Source: Phocoena phocoena
Lineage: Eukaryota; Chordata; Mammalia; Artiodactyla; Phocoenidae
Assembly (NCBI RefSeq): GCF_963924675.1
Contig: NC_089234.1
Coordinates: 56,291,682-56,355,681 of the forward strand
Direction of reading: 5' to 3'
DNA length: 64,000 nucleotides
Shown: positions 1 through 12,389 of the stretch, one piece after another
Layout: each line of letters starts with the position of its first letter
Numbering within the stretch: position 1 is the first letter of the stretch
Notes under the pieces: generated by a model
Database searches by the model: none
Told to the model about the DNA's origin: nothing
The model's input: only the letters and a program-made list of their open reading frames with translations
Position numbers and translations under genes: made by a program

Positions 1-4
1 TTAC

Positions 5-330
5 TGTTATTAATCAATACTTTATTGGGCACTTACTAAATACCAGGCACTATTATTCATGCTGGGCATCCAGCAGTGAAGAAGAAAGATAAAGACCCTG
101 CCCTCGCGTGGTTTGAACTGTCATTCTAGTGGGCAGCCACTAGGTAAGTGACAGTAACTATGTCAGTGGGTACCTGAATAATGTCAGATAAGGATAACTA
201 ATTTGAAGAGCATAACATAGTTTGAACGGGTGTGGAGACCTATTTTAGCCACAGTGGTCAGAGTAAAACTGTCTTAGAAGGTAACTTGGAAGCTGACACT
301 GAAAATCAGAAGAGAGCAGCTGGGGGTGAG
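5..330 (-). repeat. L2 (LINE-2) 3' fragment
   Basis: Reads as the reverse complement of the mammalian L2 tail: TTTATTGGGCACTTACTAAA, then CCAGGCACTATT, then the CAGCAGTGAAGAAGAAAG and CATTCTAGTGGG blocks. Old and diverged. Confidence 0.6.
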
Positions 331-496
331 GGTAACTAGCTTTCCAAGGCAGAGAGCTGGCCTCTCTTCCAGAAATAACCGAACTTATGTTGGTAAGACT
401 GGAGAATAGGACCATCTGGAAGATGAATCACACGATGTACTCTCTCAACTGTACTTGCATGAAGGGCTGAACCCTTGAGGGACGTTACCGAGAGGG

Positions 497-597
497 CTGA
501 GTTCTCAGGCAGCCCAGTGCCATGTGACATCAGTTACATCACATAAGGAGAAGACTGAGTTCTCAGGCAGCCCAGTGCCATGTGACATCAGTTACAT
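497..597. repeat. Perfect 43-bp tandem duplication, 58-bp period
   Basis: The segment beginning CTGAGTTCTCAGGCAGCCCA occurs at 497-539 and again at 555-597 with no mismatch over 43 bases. The period is 58 bp. The lack of divergence implies a recent local duplication. Confidence 0.9.
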
Positions 598-599
598 AA

Positions 600-1374
600 A
601 CAAATTCTTCTTCTGTAGCTCTACTCCTTACACTCCACTCAAGAGCCACCATTTAGGCAGTCTAGCTCACAAGGAGACAGACAGTCCACGGTCCACCGTG
701 CAACAGATGAGCTAGCACCGCTGTCAGCATGGCAAATGGACTCAGAATATGCCACTGCTGTCACATCAGGCCAGGCAGGCCCAGGATGGAAAAGAAAATC
801 AAATAGTTCTCATCCCTCATGAAAGAAAAATACTAAAACTAAAACTCTACACCATGAAAACTAGCAAATATAAAAAATGGCAGCTATGACATGGAAAATG
901 ACAATTTTGGAGCAATTATAAATGAAAGGCAAAGTGCCATTAAAGTTAAGGCAATGTTATTAAAAGATGTGTTAATTTTCAGTTAAATTTTCTATAAAAG
1001 ACCAATTAGTTTAAAAGGCTTGACAGCATTAACTGTGAAACATAAGCTCTGGTAATTATACTTCAAAAAAATAAAAAGAGGAAGATCCTCCAGCGTGTTG
1101 GAGACCCAGGTACAGAGGGGCCTCTGTGGAGCAGGCTAGATGGCGCTGCGGGCTCAGATTTCCCTGGTGTAATCTGCTGGTCCTTTCCCCAGCGTTTCTG
1201 GGTTTCCTCAATGTCTGATATTCTGTCTACTTCCAGAATCTGAGAATCTCCGAAGTTTAGAGGCTCAGGGGTCACACATGTGATCTGGGCCAGCTCTCTG
1301 ATATTAGAGCTGCGAACGCAGAGGCACAGGGAGAAAGGGATCTTCTAAATCGGTTGCACTGTTAGCTGGTTGTT
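600..1374. other. No recognisable feature
   Basis: Unique-looking, AT-moderate sequence. I see no exon, RNA gene or named repeat. By gene order it lies in a KCNMA1 intron. Confidence 0.4.
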
Positions 1375-1580
1375 CTTTTTATAAACAATCCTTTATTGAG
1401 TATTTGTTGTGCATTAGAATTACACAAACTATCTCATTTAACACTATCCTGTAATCTAGGTTTTGTTTTGTTTTGTTTTAATCCCTGTTATATGGATGAG
1501 AAATCCAAGACCTAGAAAACTTGGGCAACTTTCCTATTGTCATAGCTATTGAAAGGCGAAGCAGGGATTTTAGACTACAG
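1375..1580 (-). repeat. MIR SINE fragment
   Basis: Reverse-complement MIR layout: TTTATTGAGTATTTGTTGTG, then CTCATTTAACACTATCCTGT, then GATGAGAAATCCAAGACC and GGCAACTTTCC. Contains a (GTTTT)n stretch. Diverged. Confidence 0.5.
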
Positions 1581-1599
1581 CAGCTGAATTCTGAAGTCT

Positions 1600-2925
1600 A
1601 TACACAGATCCCGAGGTGCCATGTTGCCATACTTAGATGATAGGCTGCCCTGACCAGATGTGGAACCCTGACCTTAGCGCTGGGAAGAGGGACTCCCATA
1701 TTCCTTAGACTACACAGGTCTCTGGATCCCAGGCACTGAGCAGGACCCTGGAGAACTCCGTTCTCCAACAAACACGTGACACAGGAACAGCCATTGCAAA
1801 GGCCGCTAGCCAAAGCATCCCTGAAGACTAGTCCTGCCAGGGTTGGAGGTTCTATGCGAGACTCCCTCACAAGGCTTCTAGCACAGGCATAGTGAACATG
1901 GGCTATGGTAGGGCACAGAAAAGACCAGCAGTACAAAAGCGTAGGAGGCAAAGGATCACACCTACGTATTACAGAATTCTGTGTTTCTTCAATCTAGTGT
2001 TTCCGTTAACCCAGAAAAGAATTGTGCCTTCTGGGTCAGGTGAGTTGTAGAGAGGTTTATTCTAGCTGCCACATGCTGCACAGGAATAGTCTTTGATGAT
2101 TGGCATTTGAAGTCCTAGCACCTGGTTTGCCCCCATGATGCTGAAACAGTCACTTCCTAGGCAGAAAGCGCTAGATGTGATATTTAATTGCAGACTGCTC
2201 TGTACTCTGTGAGTGGTACCCTGGCCCCATAATGAAATATGTGCCTTCCAAAATGGCTGACTGGACATCCTTTTTCAGGAGAAGCATTGTCTTTCCACCG
2301 AGTTGTTCAGATCACAAAGAGACCTTGAAACATGCTCGGAGCATACCCATATGCAGTGCTCAAAGTACTTCCCTGCAGCTGAATATTGGGGCATCAAAAT
2401 GGGGGCAAGAGTGCTCTGCTAACAGACATCATTATTCTCTGCCACAGCAGGTACTGTGGCCCAAAGCACTGCTCCTTGATGCCTGCATGAAAAAAGAGAA
2501 AGGAGAGAGATCTGGGATATAGTCCCAGCTCAGGGAGCAGAGAATTGTGTTCAGTGTCATGAGTGGTTCCAGAATTTTTCAGGGACCTGTAAAATGCTCT
2601 GACCCACCCTGAAATTATACCCCTTGATGGGCAATTTTGAAAGTGACACACTCTTGGAGTAGCGTACAATTTCAGTCCAAACCAAGATCCAGGGATTAGT
2701 AGGTGCTCAATAAATGTCAGCGACTGATTGATCGAAAAGATTATGCTGTTTCAGTGTAACTGATTTCAACGCAGAAGGGGAAACATGTGAAGGTCAAATC
2801 CTAAAGATTTGACGAAACAATAGCCTTTCATGATGACCTTCCTGACTTACCGTTGCAGAGCAGAACTTAGAGTGTTCTTTGTTTAAGAACCATTGACTGT
2901 GTTTTCCTTAGACAATGTATTCATG
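1600..2925. other. Mostly unannotatable; short L2/MIR end near 2.7 kb
   Basis: I find no exon. TAGGTGCTCAATAAATGTCA at 2700-2719 is the usual MIR/L2 terminal motif. The longest ORF here (117 aa, minus strand, 1598-1951) has no recognisable domain. Confidence 0.4.
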
Positions 2926-2929
2926 TTCA

Positions 2930-3540
2930 GTTGGAAAATTTTGAAAGCTCAGACATATATAAAGAAGAAAATTTAAACAAACCATATTCCCAACACCCAA
3001 AGATCAGCATGGTTAGTATTTTGGTATATTTCCTTCCAGATGGGTAGATAAATATGGAATCACCCAGTTTTATATCTTGGTTTTTTTTCTTTTCAAAGTT
3101 ACTATTTTTCTCAGAGGGTTTAATCATGTCATATTCTTGGGTATCACTGCAAGACCTCCATAGGACTTCCTGAGACTCAGACATATGGTTGTTCCAGAAT
3201 CTATTTAAACATTATCTATTGTGGGGCATTTCCGTTTTTAATTTTTTTATTATAACAATAATTAACCCTGTGATAAGTACTACTGTATGTAAATCTTTGA
3301 GCAAGAAGCAACTTATTATCTTGAAGTAAACTTACCGGGCTTTTAATACATGTGAACATATTTAAAGCTCTTGGTAGACATTGCCAGATTATCCCCCAGA
3401 AACAATTGTACCAGTTGCACTACCATCACTGGTGTGTAAATGCCATCTCTTGCACTTTAGCGGGCACTGATTATCATTTTCCTTAGGGGGCCCTTTAATT
3501 GTGTTTATGGTAGTTCTGAAGTACACATAATTTTAATTTG
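2930..3540 (-). repeat. Old L1 (L1M-type) 3' fragment
   Basis: AT-rich sequence with CCAGATTATCCCCCAGAAAC and ACCAGTTGCACTACCATCA, blocks typical of old mammalian L1 3' regions read on the minus strand. A similar block recurs at 37.7-38.3 kb. Confidence 0.45.
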
Positions 3541-3586
3541 TGTGTATAACCATGTAAATGCATATTTTGTGAATTCTATAGTTTTT

Positions 3587-3698
3587 TTTTTTAAAACATC
3601 TTTATTGGGGTATAATTGCTTTACAATGGTGTGTTAGTTTCTGTTTATAACAAAGTGAATCAGTTATACATATACATATGTTCCCATATGTCTTCCTC
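3587..3698 (-). mobile_element. Short 5'-truncated L1 with target-site duplication
   Basis: About 110 bp of L1 3' end (AACATCTTTATTGGGGTATA, then CAATGGTGTGTTAGTTTCTG) preceded by poly-T. The 13-bp duplication TTCTATAGTTTTT lies at 3574 and at 3699-3711, marking a target-primed insertion. Confidence 0.75.
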
Positions 3699-4723
3699 TT
3701 CTATAGTTTTTATGCCTAAAAAGTGCTTGCTGAACAAGACAACTCATCAGGTATCCTGAGATTGGTTAAATATTCAGCTATATTTTCATCAGGTTGTTTG
3801 TGGCTATGTTTTTTGCCTTTAACTATTTTATAGCATTTACCTCCTTCTCCCCTCCCAACTTTATTGAGATATAATTGATTTATAACATTATGTAAGTTTA
3901 AGATGTGCAATGTTATATGTATACATTGTGAAATGGTTACAACAGTAAGGTTCATTAATCCATCACCTCACCAGCAATTTTTTGTTCTCATTGTTGCTGA
4001 GAACTTTAAAAGTCTACTCTTAAGCAGTTTTCAGATATTCAATATGGTATTGTTAAGTGCGGGCACTATGTTGTAGTACGTTATGTCCCCAGAATTTATT
4101 AATTATATAACTGCAGTTTATATCCTATGACCACCTTCACTCATTTCCCCAACCTGTACCTCCTGCCTCTGGCAACAACCAATCTGTTCTCTGTTTCTGT
4201 AAGATCCATTTTATTTAGATTCCACATATAAGTGAGAGTATACAATCTTTGTATTTCTCTGACTTGTTTCACTTAGCTTAATGCTCTCAGGATTCATCTG
4301 TGTTGTTGCATATGGAAAGATTTCCTTCTTTTTATGGCTAATTATTATCCCACTGTATATATACCACATTTTCTTTATCCATTCATCTCTCACTGGATAC
4401 TTACGTTGTTCCCATGTCTTGGCTATTGTAAATAATGCCACAGTGAACGTGGGGTACAAAAGATATCTATCACTTTGAGATAGTTACTTCATTTCCTTTG
4501 GATATATATCCAGAAGTGGAATTGCTGGATCATATGGTAGCTATCTGTGTTTGTAATTTTTCGAGGCACCACCATACTGGTTTGCATAGTGGCTGTAATC
4601 AGTTTACGTTCCCATTAGCAGCATAGAAAGGTTTCCTTTTCTCCACATCCTCACCAACACTTGTTATTTCTTGTCTTTTTGACAATAGTCATTCTAACAG
4701 GTGTGAGATGATATCTCACTGTG

Positions 4724-4940
4724 TTTTTTTTTTTTTTTTTTTTTTTTTGCGGTACGCGGGCCTCTCACTGATGTGGCCTCTCCCGCTGCGGAGCTCAGGC
4801 TCCGGAAGCGCAGGCTCAGCGGCTATGGCTCACGGCCCCAGCCGCTCCGTGGCATGTGGGATCTTCCCGGACCAGGGCACGCACCCGCGTCCCCTGCATC
4901 GGCAGGCGGACTCCCAACCACTGCGCCACCAGGGAAGCCC
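4724..4940 (-). mobile_element. CHR-type tRNA-derived SINE
   Basis: Poly-T (4724-4748) then GCGGTACGCGGGCCTCTCAC through CCACCAGGGAAGCCC. The reverse strand carries the tRNA-like A box GGCGCAGTGGTT and a B box slightly changed from GGTTCG. The 9-bp duplication CTCACTGTG lies at 4715-4723 and 4941-4949. Confidence 0.93.
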
Positions 4941-5000
4941 CTCACTGTGGTTTTGATTTGCATTTCCCTGATGATTAGTGATGTTGAGCATCTTTTAAGG

Positions 5001-5244
5001 CAGTGGTCTCCAACCTTTTTGGCACCAGAGACCGGTTTCGTGGAGGACAGTTTTTCCACAGATGGGGGCGGGGGGGTGGGGTAGAGGGGATGGTTCGGGC
5101 GGTAATGTGAGCAATGGGGAGCGGCAGATGAAGAAGCTTCGCTCGCTCGCTCGCCCGCCTGCCACTCACCTCCTTCTGTGTGACTCGGTTCCTAACAGGC
5201 TGCAGAGGGGTATTGGTACACGGCCCGGGGGATGCGGACCCCTG
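5001..5244. mobile_element. Non-autonomous hAT-like DNA element with 8-bp TSD
   Basis: Starts CAGTGGTCTCCAACC and ends with the inverse-type terminus GGATGCGGACCCCTG. It is flanked by the 8-bp duplication TTTTAAGG (4993-5000, 5245-5252), as expected for hAT transposons. Contains a G-rich tract at 5065-5090 and a GCTCGCTCGC run. 244 bp, no ORF. Confidence 0.75.
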
Positions 5245-5400
5245 TTTTAAGGTACCTGTTGGCCATTTGAATATCTTCTTTGGAAAAATGTCTGTTCAGT
5301 TCCTTTGCCCATTTTTTAATCAAATTTTGGGGTTTCTTTTGCTACTGAGTTGTATAAATTCCATTTACTGCCTTTTTTAGAAATTTAGAATAAATATATT

Positions 5401-5875
5401 TTCATAGTAGAAAATATATAAAATAAATAAAATTATAGGAAAAGATGAAAATCAGTCAGAATTCTATTACCAGGAATTAATCGTCATGTAAAATTTGGGA
5501 ATACTAAATACATAATATTTTTATATAACTATAGCATAATACTACATAATACTAAGTATTTATATAATACTAAATATTTTTACATAACTATATCTGTGGG
5601 GGTCTGCGCTTTTAACATGAGTTTTAGATCGTAGTGTTTTTTGGATCCTGCTTTTTGAATATTTTAATGTTATGTCATGTAACATAACATGCTCTGAAAG
5701 CATAATATTAATATCTGTACAATGTAAGTCACATACGTGTATCATTATTTATTTAATCATTACCATATTGTTGAAAAAAACTTTTTTCCAGATAACCAGT
5801 TTCCTCTAAATCATTTGTTGAGTAAACATCCCTTCTCCATGGTGCATTATGCTTTCCTTATCATATTAAGAAATG
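5401..5875. other. AT-rich, no feature recognised
   Basis: Repeated ATAATACTAAATATTT-like phrases between about 5500 and 5590. No exon or clear named repeat. Confidence 0.35.
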
Positions 5876-6110
5876 AAACAGCAAACTTTTTTGTAAGGGG
5901 CCAGATGGTGAATATTTTAGGCTTTTGAGAGCCGTACAGACTCTGCTGAAACTACTCAATTCTGCCATTTTAGCACAAAAGCTGAAAGCATTTTAGTAAA
6001 GCATTTTAGTAAACAAATGGGCATGTCTGGGTCTCAATAAAACTTTATTTAAAAAAAAAAACAGGTGTTAGTCGGGATTTGGCCCAAGGCCCTGATTTTC
6101 AATTCATTCT
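5876..6110 (+). mobile_element. hAT-Charlie-type element
   Basis: Contains GTAAGGGGCCAGATGGTGAA, ATTTTAGGCTTTTGAGAGCC, CTACTCAATTCTGCC and CTCAATAAAACTTTATTT, the signature of an abundant mammalian non-autonomous hAT family. A second copy in the opposite orientation is at 36793-37020. Confidence 0.65.
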
Positions 6111-7558
6111 GGTTGATCTTCTAATTTTTAATATTGCCTACAACGTTTAGTTATAAAATTTTTAATATTATAATACCTCAGAGGACAATTTCATAAACTG
6201 TTTCCAGAGGAAATTTAGCATAATTTTATCAAGTTTAAAAACATATCAACTCACTAAACTCGCTAAATATCCTCTTGCTGTTTCATTAATTGATGCTTTA
6301 TTATTTCATCCTTCTGTTTTCCTAAGATAAAAAAGAATAAAAAATTCTTTTAATACTTAGAATTATTTGCTGAAATTCTTTCATATTTAATAATAAAAGC
6401 ACTTAAGGCTCTGAATTTGTCTCTGTAGCTTTGGCCTCAATCCATGACATTTTTATATGTCATTTTCAAATAATCTTTAATTTTTAGTATTCTGAGTTTG
6501 ATTTCCATCTTGACCCACAGTTATTTAGGATACTTTTTTAAAAAAAACTTGTAAGTGTTGGGATATTTACTTTTGTACCTACTACTCTATTTTTTAAATA
6601 TAGACCATACAGCTTATACTTCATTATATATATTGAGATTTTATGCTTTGGGCCATCGATCATACTTTGTAATTATTGTTTGGATTCTATCTAAAATGGT
6701 ACGAAGTTTAACACAAATCTAATAAATACCCTTATTACATCCTTCATTTCCTTATATTTTGGTCTCTTTGAGCTGTGAAAACAAGAAACAATGATATTTC
6801 ACATATCAATTTTACATATGACTCTCAGTCCATGTTTAATTTGCTACAATGGCTAATTCGTTTTGCTGTCTATATTTCAGTTATAATATTTTCTCCATAA
6901 ATATGTTATATATTTATTGTAAACTTTAATTATGAACATAGAGTTGTCGCTTAATGTAATATTTAAAATTTTTCCCTTTAAATATACTTTTCTTTGCCTG
7001 TTTTGTTTTGTTTTTTCCTCTTTACCTCTGAGACACGAGAGTTTGATTTTGGTTTTTGAACAAGTTTGAGAATCTTTACCCTTTTATCAAATCATTTAGC
7101 TCATTTATGTTTAGTTATATAACCTACAATGCTAAAATTTTGCATTATGCTTTATGATTCTATAATTGTGTCTTTAATTATCTGTCTTTGGGTACATGGT
7201 CTATATTGTGTATGCTTCTTTTCTCTAGTGATGTGAAAATTATACATTCTATTTTTAACTCTAGTTAGTGGTTATCAGACACTCTATAAATATACTTGAA
7301 ACTATATTTTCTTAGTATTATTATCTAGAAAAATGTAGTAGCTCTTGATTCCTCCCTCTATAAGATCAGGGAATTTACATGTCTTAACTTTCATCTTCTT
7401 TCTCCTACCTCATTTTTCTGACTTTTAAAAATAATTTAATATTACTGTATTAATAGATAATTTTATGTCATATTTTTTCTTTCAAGAATTACTTTTGACA
7501 TTTGCCTTCAGTTTTGTAGTAATATATCCTTTATTGAATTCCATGTTTTAATATATTT
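6111..7558 (-). repeat. AT-rich old L1-like sequence
   Basis: Diverged sequence with L1 ORF2-like phrases on the minus strand (for example around CCCACAGTTATTTAGGATAC at 6518). Family and limits uncertain. Confidence 0.35.
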
Positions 7559-7563
7559 CACCA

Positions 7564-7571
<8 letters not shown>

Positions 7572-7611
<40 letters not shown>

Positions 7612-7787
7612 GGTACGCGGGCCTCTCGCTGTTGTAGCCTCTCCCGTTGTGGAGCACAGGCTCCAGACGCGCAGGCTCAGCGGCCATGGGTCACGGGCCC
7701 AGCCACTCTGCGGCATGTGGGATCTTCCCGGACTAGGGCATGAACCCGTGTCCCCTGCATCGGCAGGCGGACTCTCAACCACTGTGC
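7572..7787 (-). mobile_element. CHR-type SINE lacking its first bases
   Basis: Long poly-T tail, then GCGGTACGCGGGCCTCTCGC through CAACCACTGTGC. The usual 5' end (GGGCTTCCCTGG on the SINE strand) is missing. The flanking duplication CACCAGTATTTTT (7559-7571, 7788-7800) overlaps the SINE's own CACCAG. Confidence 0.9.
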
Positions 7788-7800
7788 CACCAGTATTTTT

Positions 7801-8499
7801 AAACAAAATTTGCTCATTTTTAAATTTTTAAAAGTCTAAAAAGATCTTGAAGGAAGATGATTTTGTTTCCGAGTATTTTTTAAATGAAGTAAATCCATAA
7901 ATGCTTAGGTACCTAGAGAAAAAAAAATTTTTCTATTGATTTCACAGGTGATCAACAGTTTAGCTATGTGTAGAATTCTTGGAATAAATGTGTCCTTTCA
8001 AAACTCAGTTGATATAGCTCTTTCCTAGATAAGTCTCTGGCTCACCTGACCTTGTACATTTTTTTTTTTTCCTAACAGCATTGTGTCAGGTCACGTTTTT
8101 CCTTTACTATTTTAAATTCAAATGTTCATCTAGTACAGGTCTAGGTGTTGGCTGCATTCACTCGGTGAACCATCTTCATCCTCATCCTCAGTTCATTCTC
8201 CAGCTCAGGCAGGTTGCATTCATTTGTTTCCTTGCTTGCTTGCTCATTTTTACCTGTTTGAATTTTGTTTACAACTTTCATTTGTGAACACTTGCTACTT
8301 ATCAATTTGACCTCTGTTGTCTTTCCTCAACCAACATTCTCATTAAAAAAAAAAAAAAAAAGGAAAGAAAGAAAGGGAAAGGAAGGAAGGATATCTCTAC
8401 ACATTTCTCTGTGTAGTTATTCAGGTGATTTTCTTAGTTTTAATTCCACATTTTTTTGTGTGTGTATGTGTGATTTTCAGTTCTACACCTTATTGCTTT
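7801..8499. other. AT-rich, simple repeat only
   Basis: Contains an A-run grading into (GAAA/GGAA)n at about 8345-8390. No exon or clear transposon. Confidence 0.4.
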
Positions 8500-10985
8500 C
8501 TTTTTATTGTGATAGGAACACTTAATATGAGATGTACCCATTTAACACATTTTTCAGTGTACAATACAGTATTTTTAATTACTGCTTCTTAACAGATAAA
8601 AATCTGGCCATTACAAGTTTAGTTACGTTTTAACTCTTTTTTAAAAACACCTTTATTGAGCTATCGTTAACATCATGCAATTCACCCATTTAAAGTGTAC
8701 AAGTCAATGGTTTCTACTATAATCACAGATACGTACAGCCATCACCACAGTAGATTTTAGAACATTTTCATCGGCTCAAAAAGAAACTCCATATCCTTTC
8801 GCTATCCCCACTACCCCTCTGTCTCCTTCCCCCCAGCCCTAAGCAACATTAATCTACTGACTATCTTTATAGATTTGCCTCTTCTGGACATTTTAGATAA
8901 GTGGAATCATATAATATGTAGTCTTTTGTGACTGGCTTCTTTTACTTAGCATAATGTTTGGAAGGTTCATCCATGTTGGAGCATGTATTAGTACTCCATA
9001 CCTTTTTATGGCCTAATGATCATGTATGGATATAACACATTTTGTGTGTACAATCATTAGGTGATGGACATTTGGATTATTTCTACGTTTTAGCTATCAT
9101 GAATACTGCTGCTATAAACATCCATGTACAAGTTTTCATATAGACATATTTTTTCATTTCTCTTGGGTATATACATAGGAGCAGAATTACTAGGTTATAT
9201 GGCAACTTGTTTAACCATATGAGGAACTGCCAAACTGTTTCCCTAAGTGGCTGTATCATTTTATTTTCCCACCAGCATTGTGTTAGGGTTCTAATTTCTC
9301 CACATCTTCACCAACTCTTGTTACGATCGTTCTTTTTTATTTTAGCCATCCTAGTGGGTGTGAAGAGGTATCTTATTGAGGTTTTGATTTGTATTTCCCT
9401 GATGACCAGTGATGTTAAGCATCTTTGCATTTGTTTGTTTAACATTTGTATATCTTTTTCAGAGAAATGTTTATTCAAGTATTTTGTCCATTTTTTAATT
9501 TGAGTCACTTTTCTTTATTTTCTTGTATTGCAAGATTTTTTAATATATATTTGGATACTAGACCCTTATGGGATATACGGTTTGCAAATATTTTCTCTCA
9601 CTGTGTAGGGTTTCTTTTCACTTTCTGGATAGTGTACTTTGTGCACAAACAATTCTCAATTTTGATGAAGTTTAATTTACATATATTTTTTCTTTCGTTG
9701 CCTGTGCTTTGGGCGTCATATTTAAGAATCAGTTTTCAAATCAAAGTTCATAATTATTTACCTTTATGTTTTCTTCTAAGTTTTATAGTTTAACCTTTTA
9801 TATTTAGGTCTTTGATCCATTTGGAATTAATTTTTGCATATGGTGTGAGGTGGGGGTCCAAATTTATTCTTCTGAATGTGGATACCCAGTTGTGGTAGCA
9901 ACATTTGTTTAAGAGACTATATTCTTTCTCTGTAGAATGGTCTTGGCACCTTTGTTGAAAATCAGTTGATACACAGTGTATGAGTTTATTTCTGGACTCT
10001 CAGTTTGATTCCAATAGTCCATGTCTATCCTTATGGCAATAACATACTCTCTTGATTATAGTAGCTTTGTAGTATATTTTAAAATCAGGAAGTGTGAGTC
10101 CTCCAACTTTGTTTTTCCTTTTCAGGATGGTTTGGTTATTTGGGGGGTGCTTGCAATTTCACATGAATTTTAAAATCAGTTTTTCCATTTCTGTAAAAAT
10201 GGTCTTTGGGGTTTTGATAGCAACTGCTTTGAATCTGTAGATTGTTTGGGGGAGTATTGCCATCTTAAGAATGCTAAGTCTTCCAGTCCATGAAGTTGAG
10301 ATATCTTTTCATTTATTTAGATTTTCTTTAATTTATTTCAACAATATTTTGTAGTTTCCGGTGTACCAATCTTGAACCTCCTAAATTTATTCCCAAATAT
10401 TCTATTCTTTGTGAAACTATTATAATGAGAATTGTTTTAATTTAATTGTCTTAATTTCATTCTTATATTGTTCATTGCAAGTACATAGATACACAAATGA
10501 TTTTTGTGTATTGTTTTTTGTATCCTGCAACCTTGCTGAACTCATTTATTACCTATAATATCATTTTAGTGTTCTTTAGAATTTTCTATTTACAAGATTG
10601 TGTCTTCTGTGGATAGAGATAGTTTTACATCTTCCTTTTTGATATGGATAACTTAATTTTTTTCTAGCCCTGGCTAAGACCTCTAGTGCTATGTTGAATA
10701 GAAGCAGTGAGAGTTGGCTTCCTGGTCTTGTTCCTGATCTAAAAAGAAAGCATCCAGCCTTTCACCAATAAGTCTGATGTTAGCCGTGGGTTTTTAATAT
10801 ATGCCCGTTATCAGGTTGAGGAAATTCCCTTTCACTACTAGTTTGTTGAGTGTGTTTAACATGAAAAAACGTTGGATTCTTTTTAACCATTTTTTTATTA
10901 CATTCATTTTAATTTCAATATCTTACATTTAAAAATAATTGAATAGGTTGTATGAAGTCAGCTTTCTTACCATCTGATCTTTTAC
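8500..10985 (-). mobile_element. L1 fragment(s), 3' UTR through ORF2
   Basis: Begins with L1 3' blocks (CACCTTTATTGAGCTATCGT, CACCCATTTAAAGTGTACAA, GCATAATGTTTGGAAGG). It runs into ORF2-derived sequence such as CCTGATGACCAGTGATGTTA, GGTCTTTGATCCATTTGGAA and TCTGATGTTAGCCGTGGG. Many frame breaks. At least two pieces may be joined near 8.63 kb. Confidence 0.75.
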
Positions 10986-10994
10986 TTGTTATAG

Positions 10995-11001
<7 letters not shown>

Positions 11002-11075
<74 letters not shown>

Positions 11076-11286
11076 TTATTTTATTTTATTTTTTTGCGTA
11101 CACGGGCCTCTCACTGTTGTGGCCTCTCCCATTGCGGAGCACAGGCTCCGGATGCGCAGGCTCAGCGGCCATGGCTCACGGGCCCAGCTGCTCCGCGGCA
11201 TGTGGGATCTTCCCAGACCGGGGCACAAACCCGTGTCCCCTGCATCGGCAGGCGGACTCTCAACCATTGCGCCACCAGGGAAGCCC
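11002..11286 (-). mobile_element. CHR-type SINE with a compound-microsatellite tail
   Basis: SINE body 11095-11286 (GCGTACACGGGCCTCTCACT to AGGGAAGCCC). The duplication GATACTCT is at 10994-11001 and 11287-11294, so the (TC)n(TA)n(TTTTA)n stretch between 11002 and 11094 is the SINE's own 3' tail. Confidence 0.88.
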
Positions 11287-11294
11287 GATACTCT

Positions 11295-12030
11295 ATATTT
11301 TTTTTTAAATTGATTTTGATTCTAAAACAAATGCTTCCTAAATTTTTTTTACGTCTTCCAGTAACTATTTAACCAACCAAAAGAATGCTTTTCCTTTATA
11401 TCTTAAATGCTGTCGCTCCCTTTTTAAAAATATTTATATTGGCTCTTTCTTTCTCTCTGTACATCGGAGCAAGGAGAGGTCTGTTTTTCAGTGTATGAGG
11501 TCGTGAATGTTCTGCCCTCCACATTTCATGCCGGTGGACTCCTCCCTGGGTGTTGATCTAGAAGGGTAATTATAGCACAAAGGCCTTTGTCACAGTTCTG
11601 TGTCCAGCACTCCTTCATTTAATGTGCTGCAGAGCTGGGGCCGGGGGGTGATCTTCTGCTTCTGATGATGGGCTGTTGGACTATAGGGAAGGGGATTTAC
11701 CTCTGAAGACTTTGGGAAATGTTTTTACATGTGCCCTGAACCAGCCTCCACGAGAGTTCACCTGTGGTGGCCAGTCCTGTGGAGGCTGTCACAGTCCAGG
11801 ATGCAGTCCCCCTTGACCCTCACTGGGCCTTTGCTCAGTCTAAATGGGGTCTTGTCATGGAGGCAGCCTGAGAAGTGCAGATTCAAGGGTAAAATGAATG
11901 GCCTTGGTTTGCACCACCCGCCTCTGCCTGCCACCACCAGCCCACCAAAAAAAGCCAGAAAAGATTTTTTAAAAGGGAAGATTGGGAATGGGTTGACCTC
12001 TCCTCAACAAATCCTGAGTCTCTGATATCA
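11295..12030. other. No recognisable feature
   Basis: KCNMA1 intronic sequence. ORFs of about 98 aa occur by chance; no exon-like splice context or conserved domain was seen. Confidence 0.4.
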
Positions 12031-12034
12031 GGCT

Positions 12035-12240
12035 GGAAAGTATTTCTCAGTGCTTCCTGTGCACGAAGCACTTTTCTAAGAGCCTCGCACATATTGGCTA
12101 TATAGTCCTTATAACCACTCTATTATATTTTAAAGATCATGACACTGAGGCACAAAAATGAGAAATAACTTTCCAAAGTCACGCAGCTACTAAGTGGTGA
12201 GGTCAGCGTTAAACCTCCAGCCTGCCTCTCACCCCTTCAC
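12035..12240 (-). repeat. MIR SINE
   Basis: Reverse-complement MIR order: GCTTCCTGTGCACGAAGCAC, then CATGACACTGAGGCAC, then TTTCCAAAGTCACGCAGCTA. Confidence 0.6.
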
Positions 12241-12389
12241 CGCGCCAGCAACATTTCCTCCCTTACTTGTTTTTCTTCTGCTTCTCTGCCCCAGGGCATA
12301 TCTGAGCTCTGTTAGATGATACATTCTCCTTAGGGTCTGACTGGTTCTGACTCACACTCCTAGTTTCCTTTGCTATTGAAATTTTGTAT

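Larger units (their letters stand above)
3855..5400 (-). mobile_element. L1 3' half (ORF2 end and 3' UTR), interrupted twice
   Basis: Minus-strand L1. The reverse strand around 4211-4459 reads FTVALFTIAKTWEQRKYPV and DEWIKKMWYIYSG, the conserved ORF2 C-terminal region. It continues past both insertions to CCTGATGATTAGTGATGTTG and CTCAGTTCCTTTGCCCATT-like sequence near 5300. A CHR SINE (4724-4940) and a hAT element (5001-5244) are nested inside. No intact ORF remains. Confidence 0.8.
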
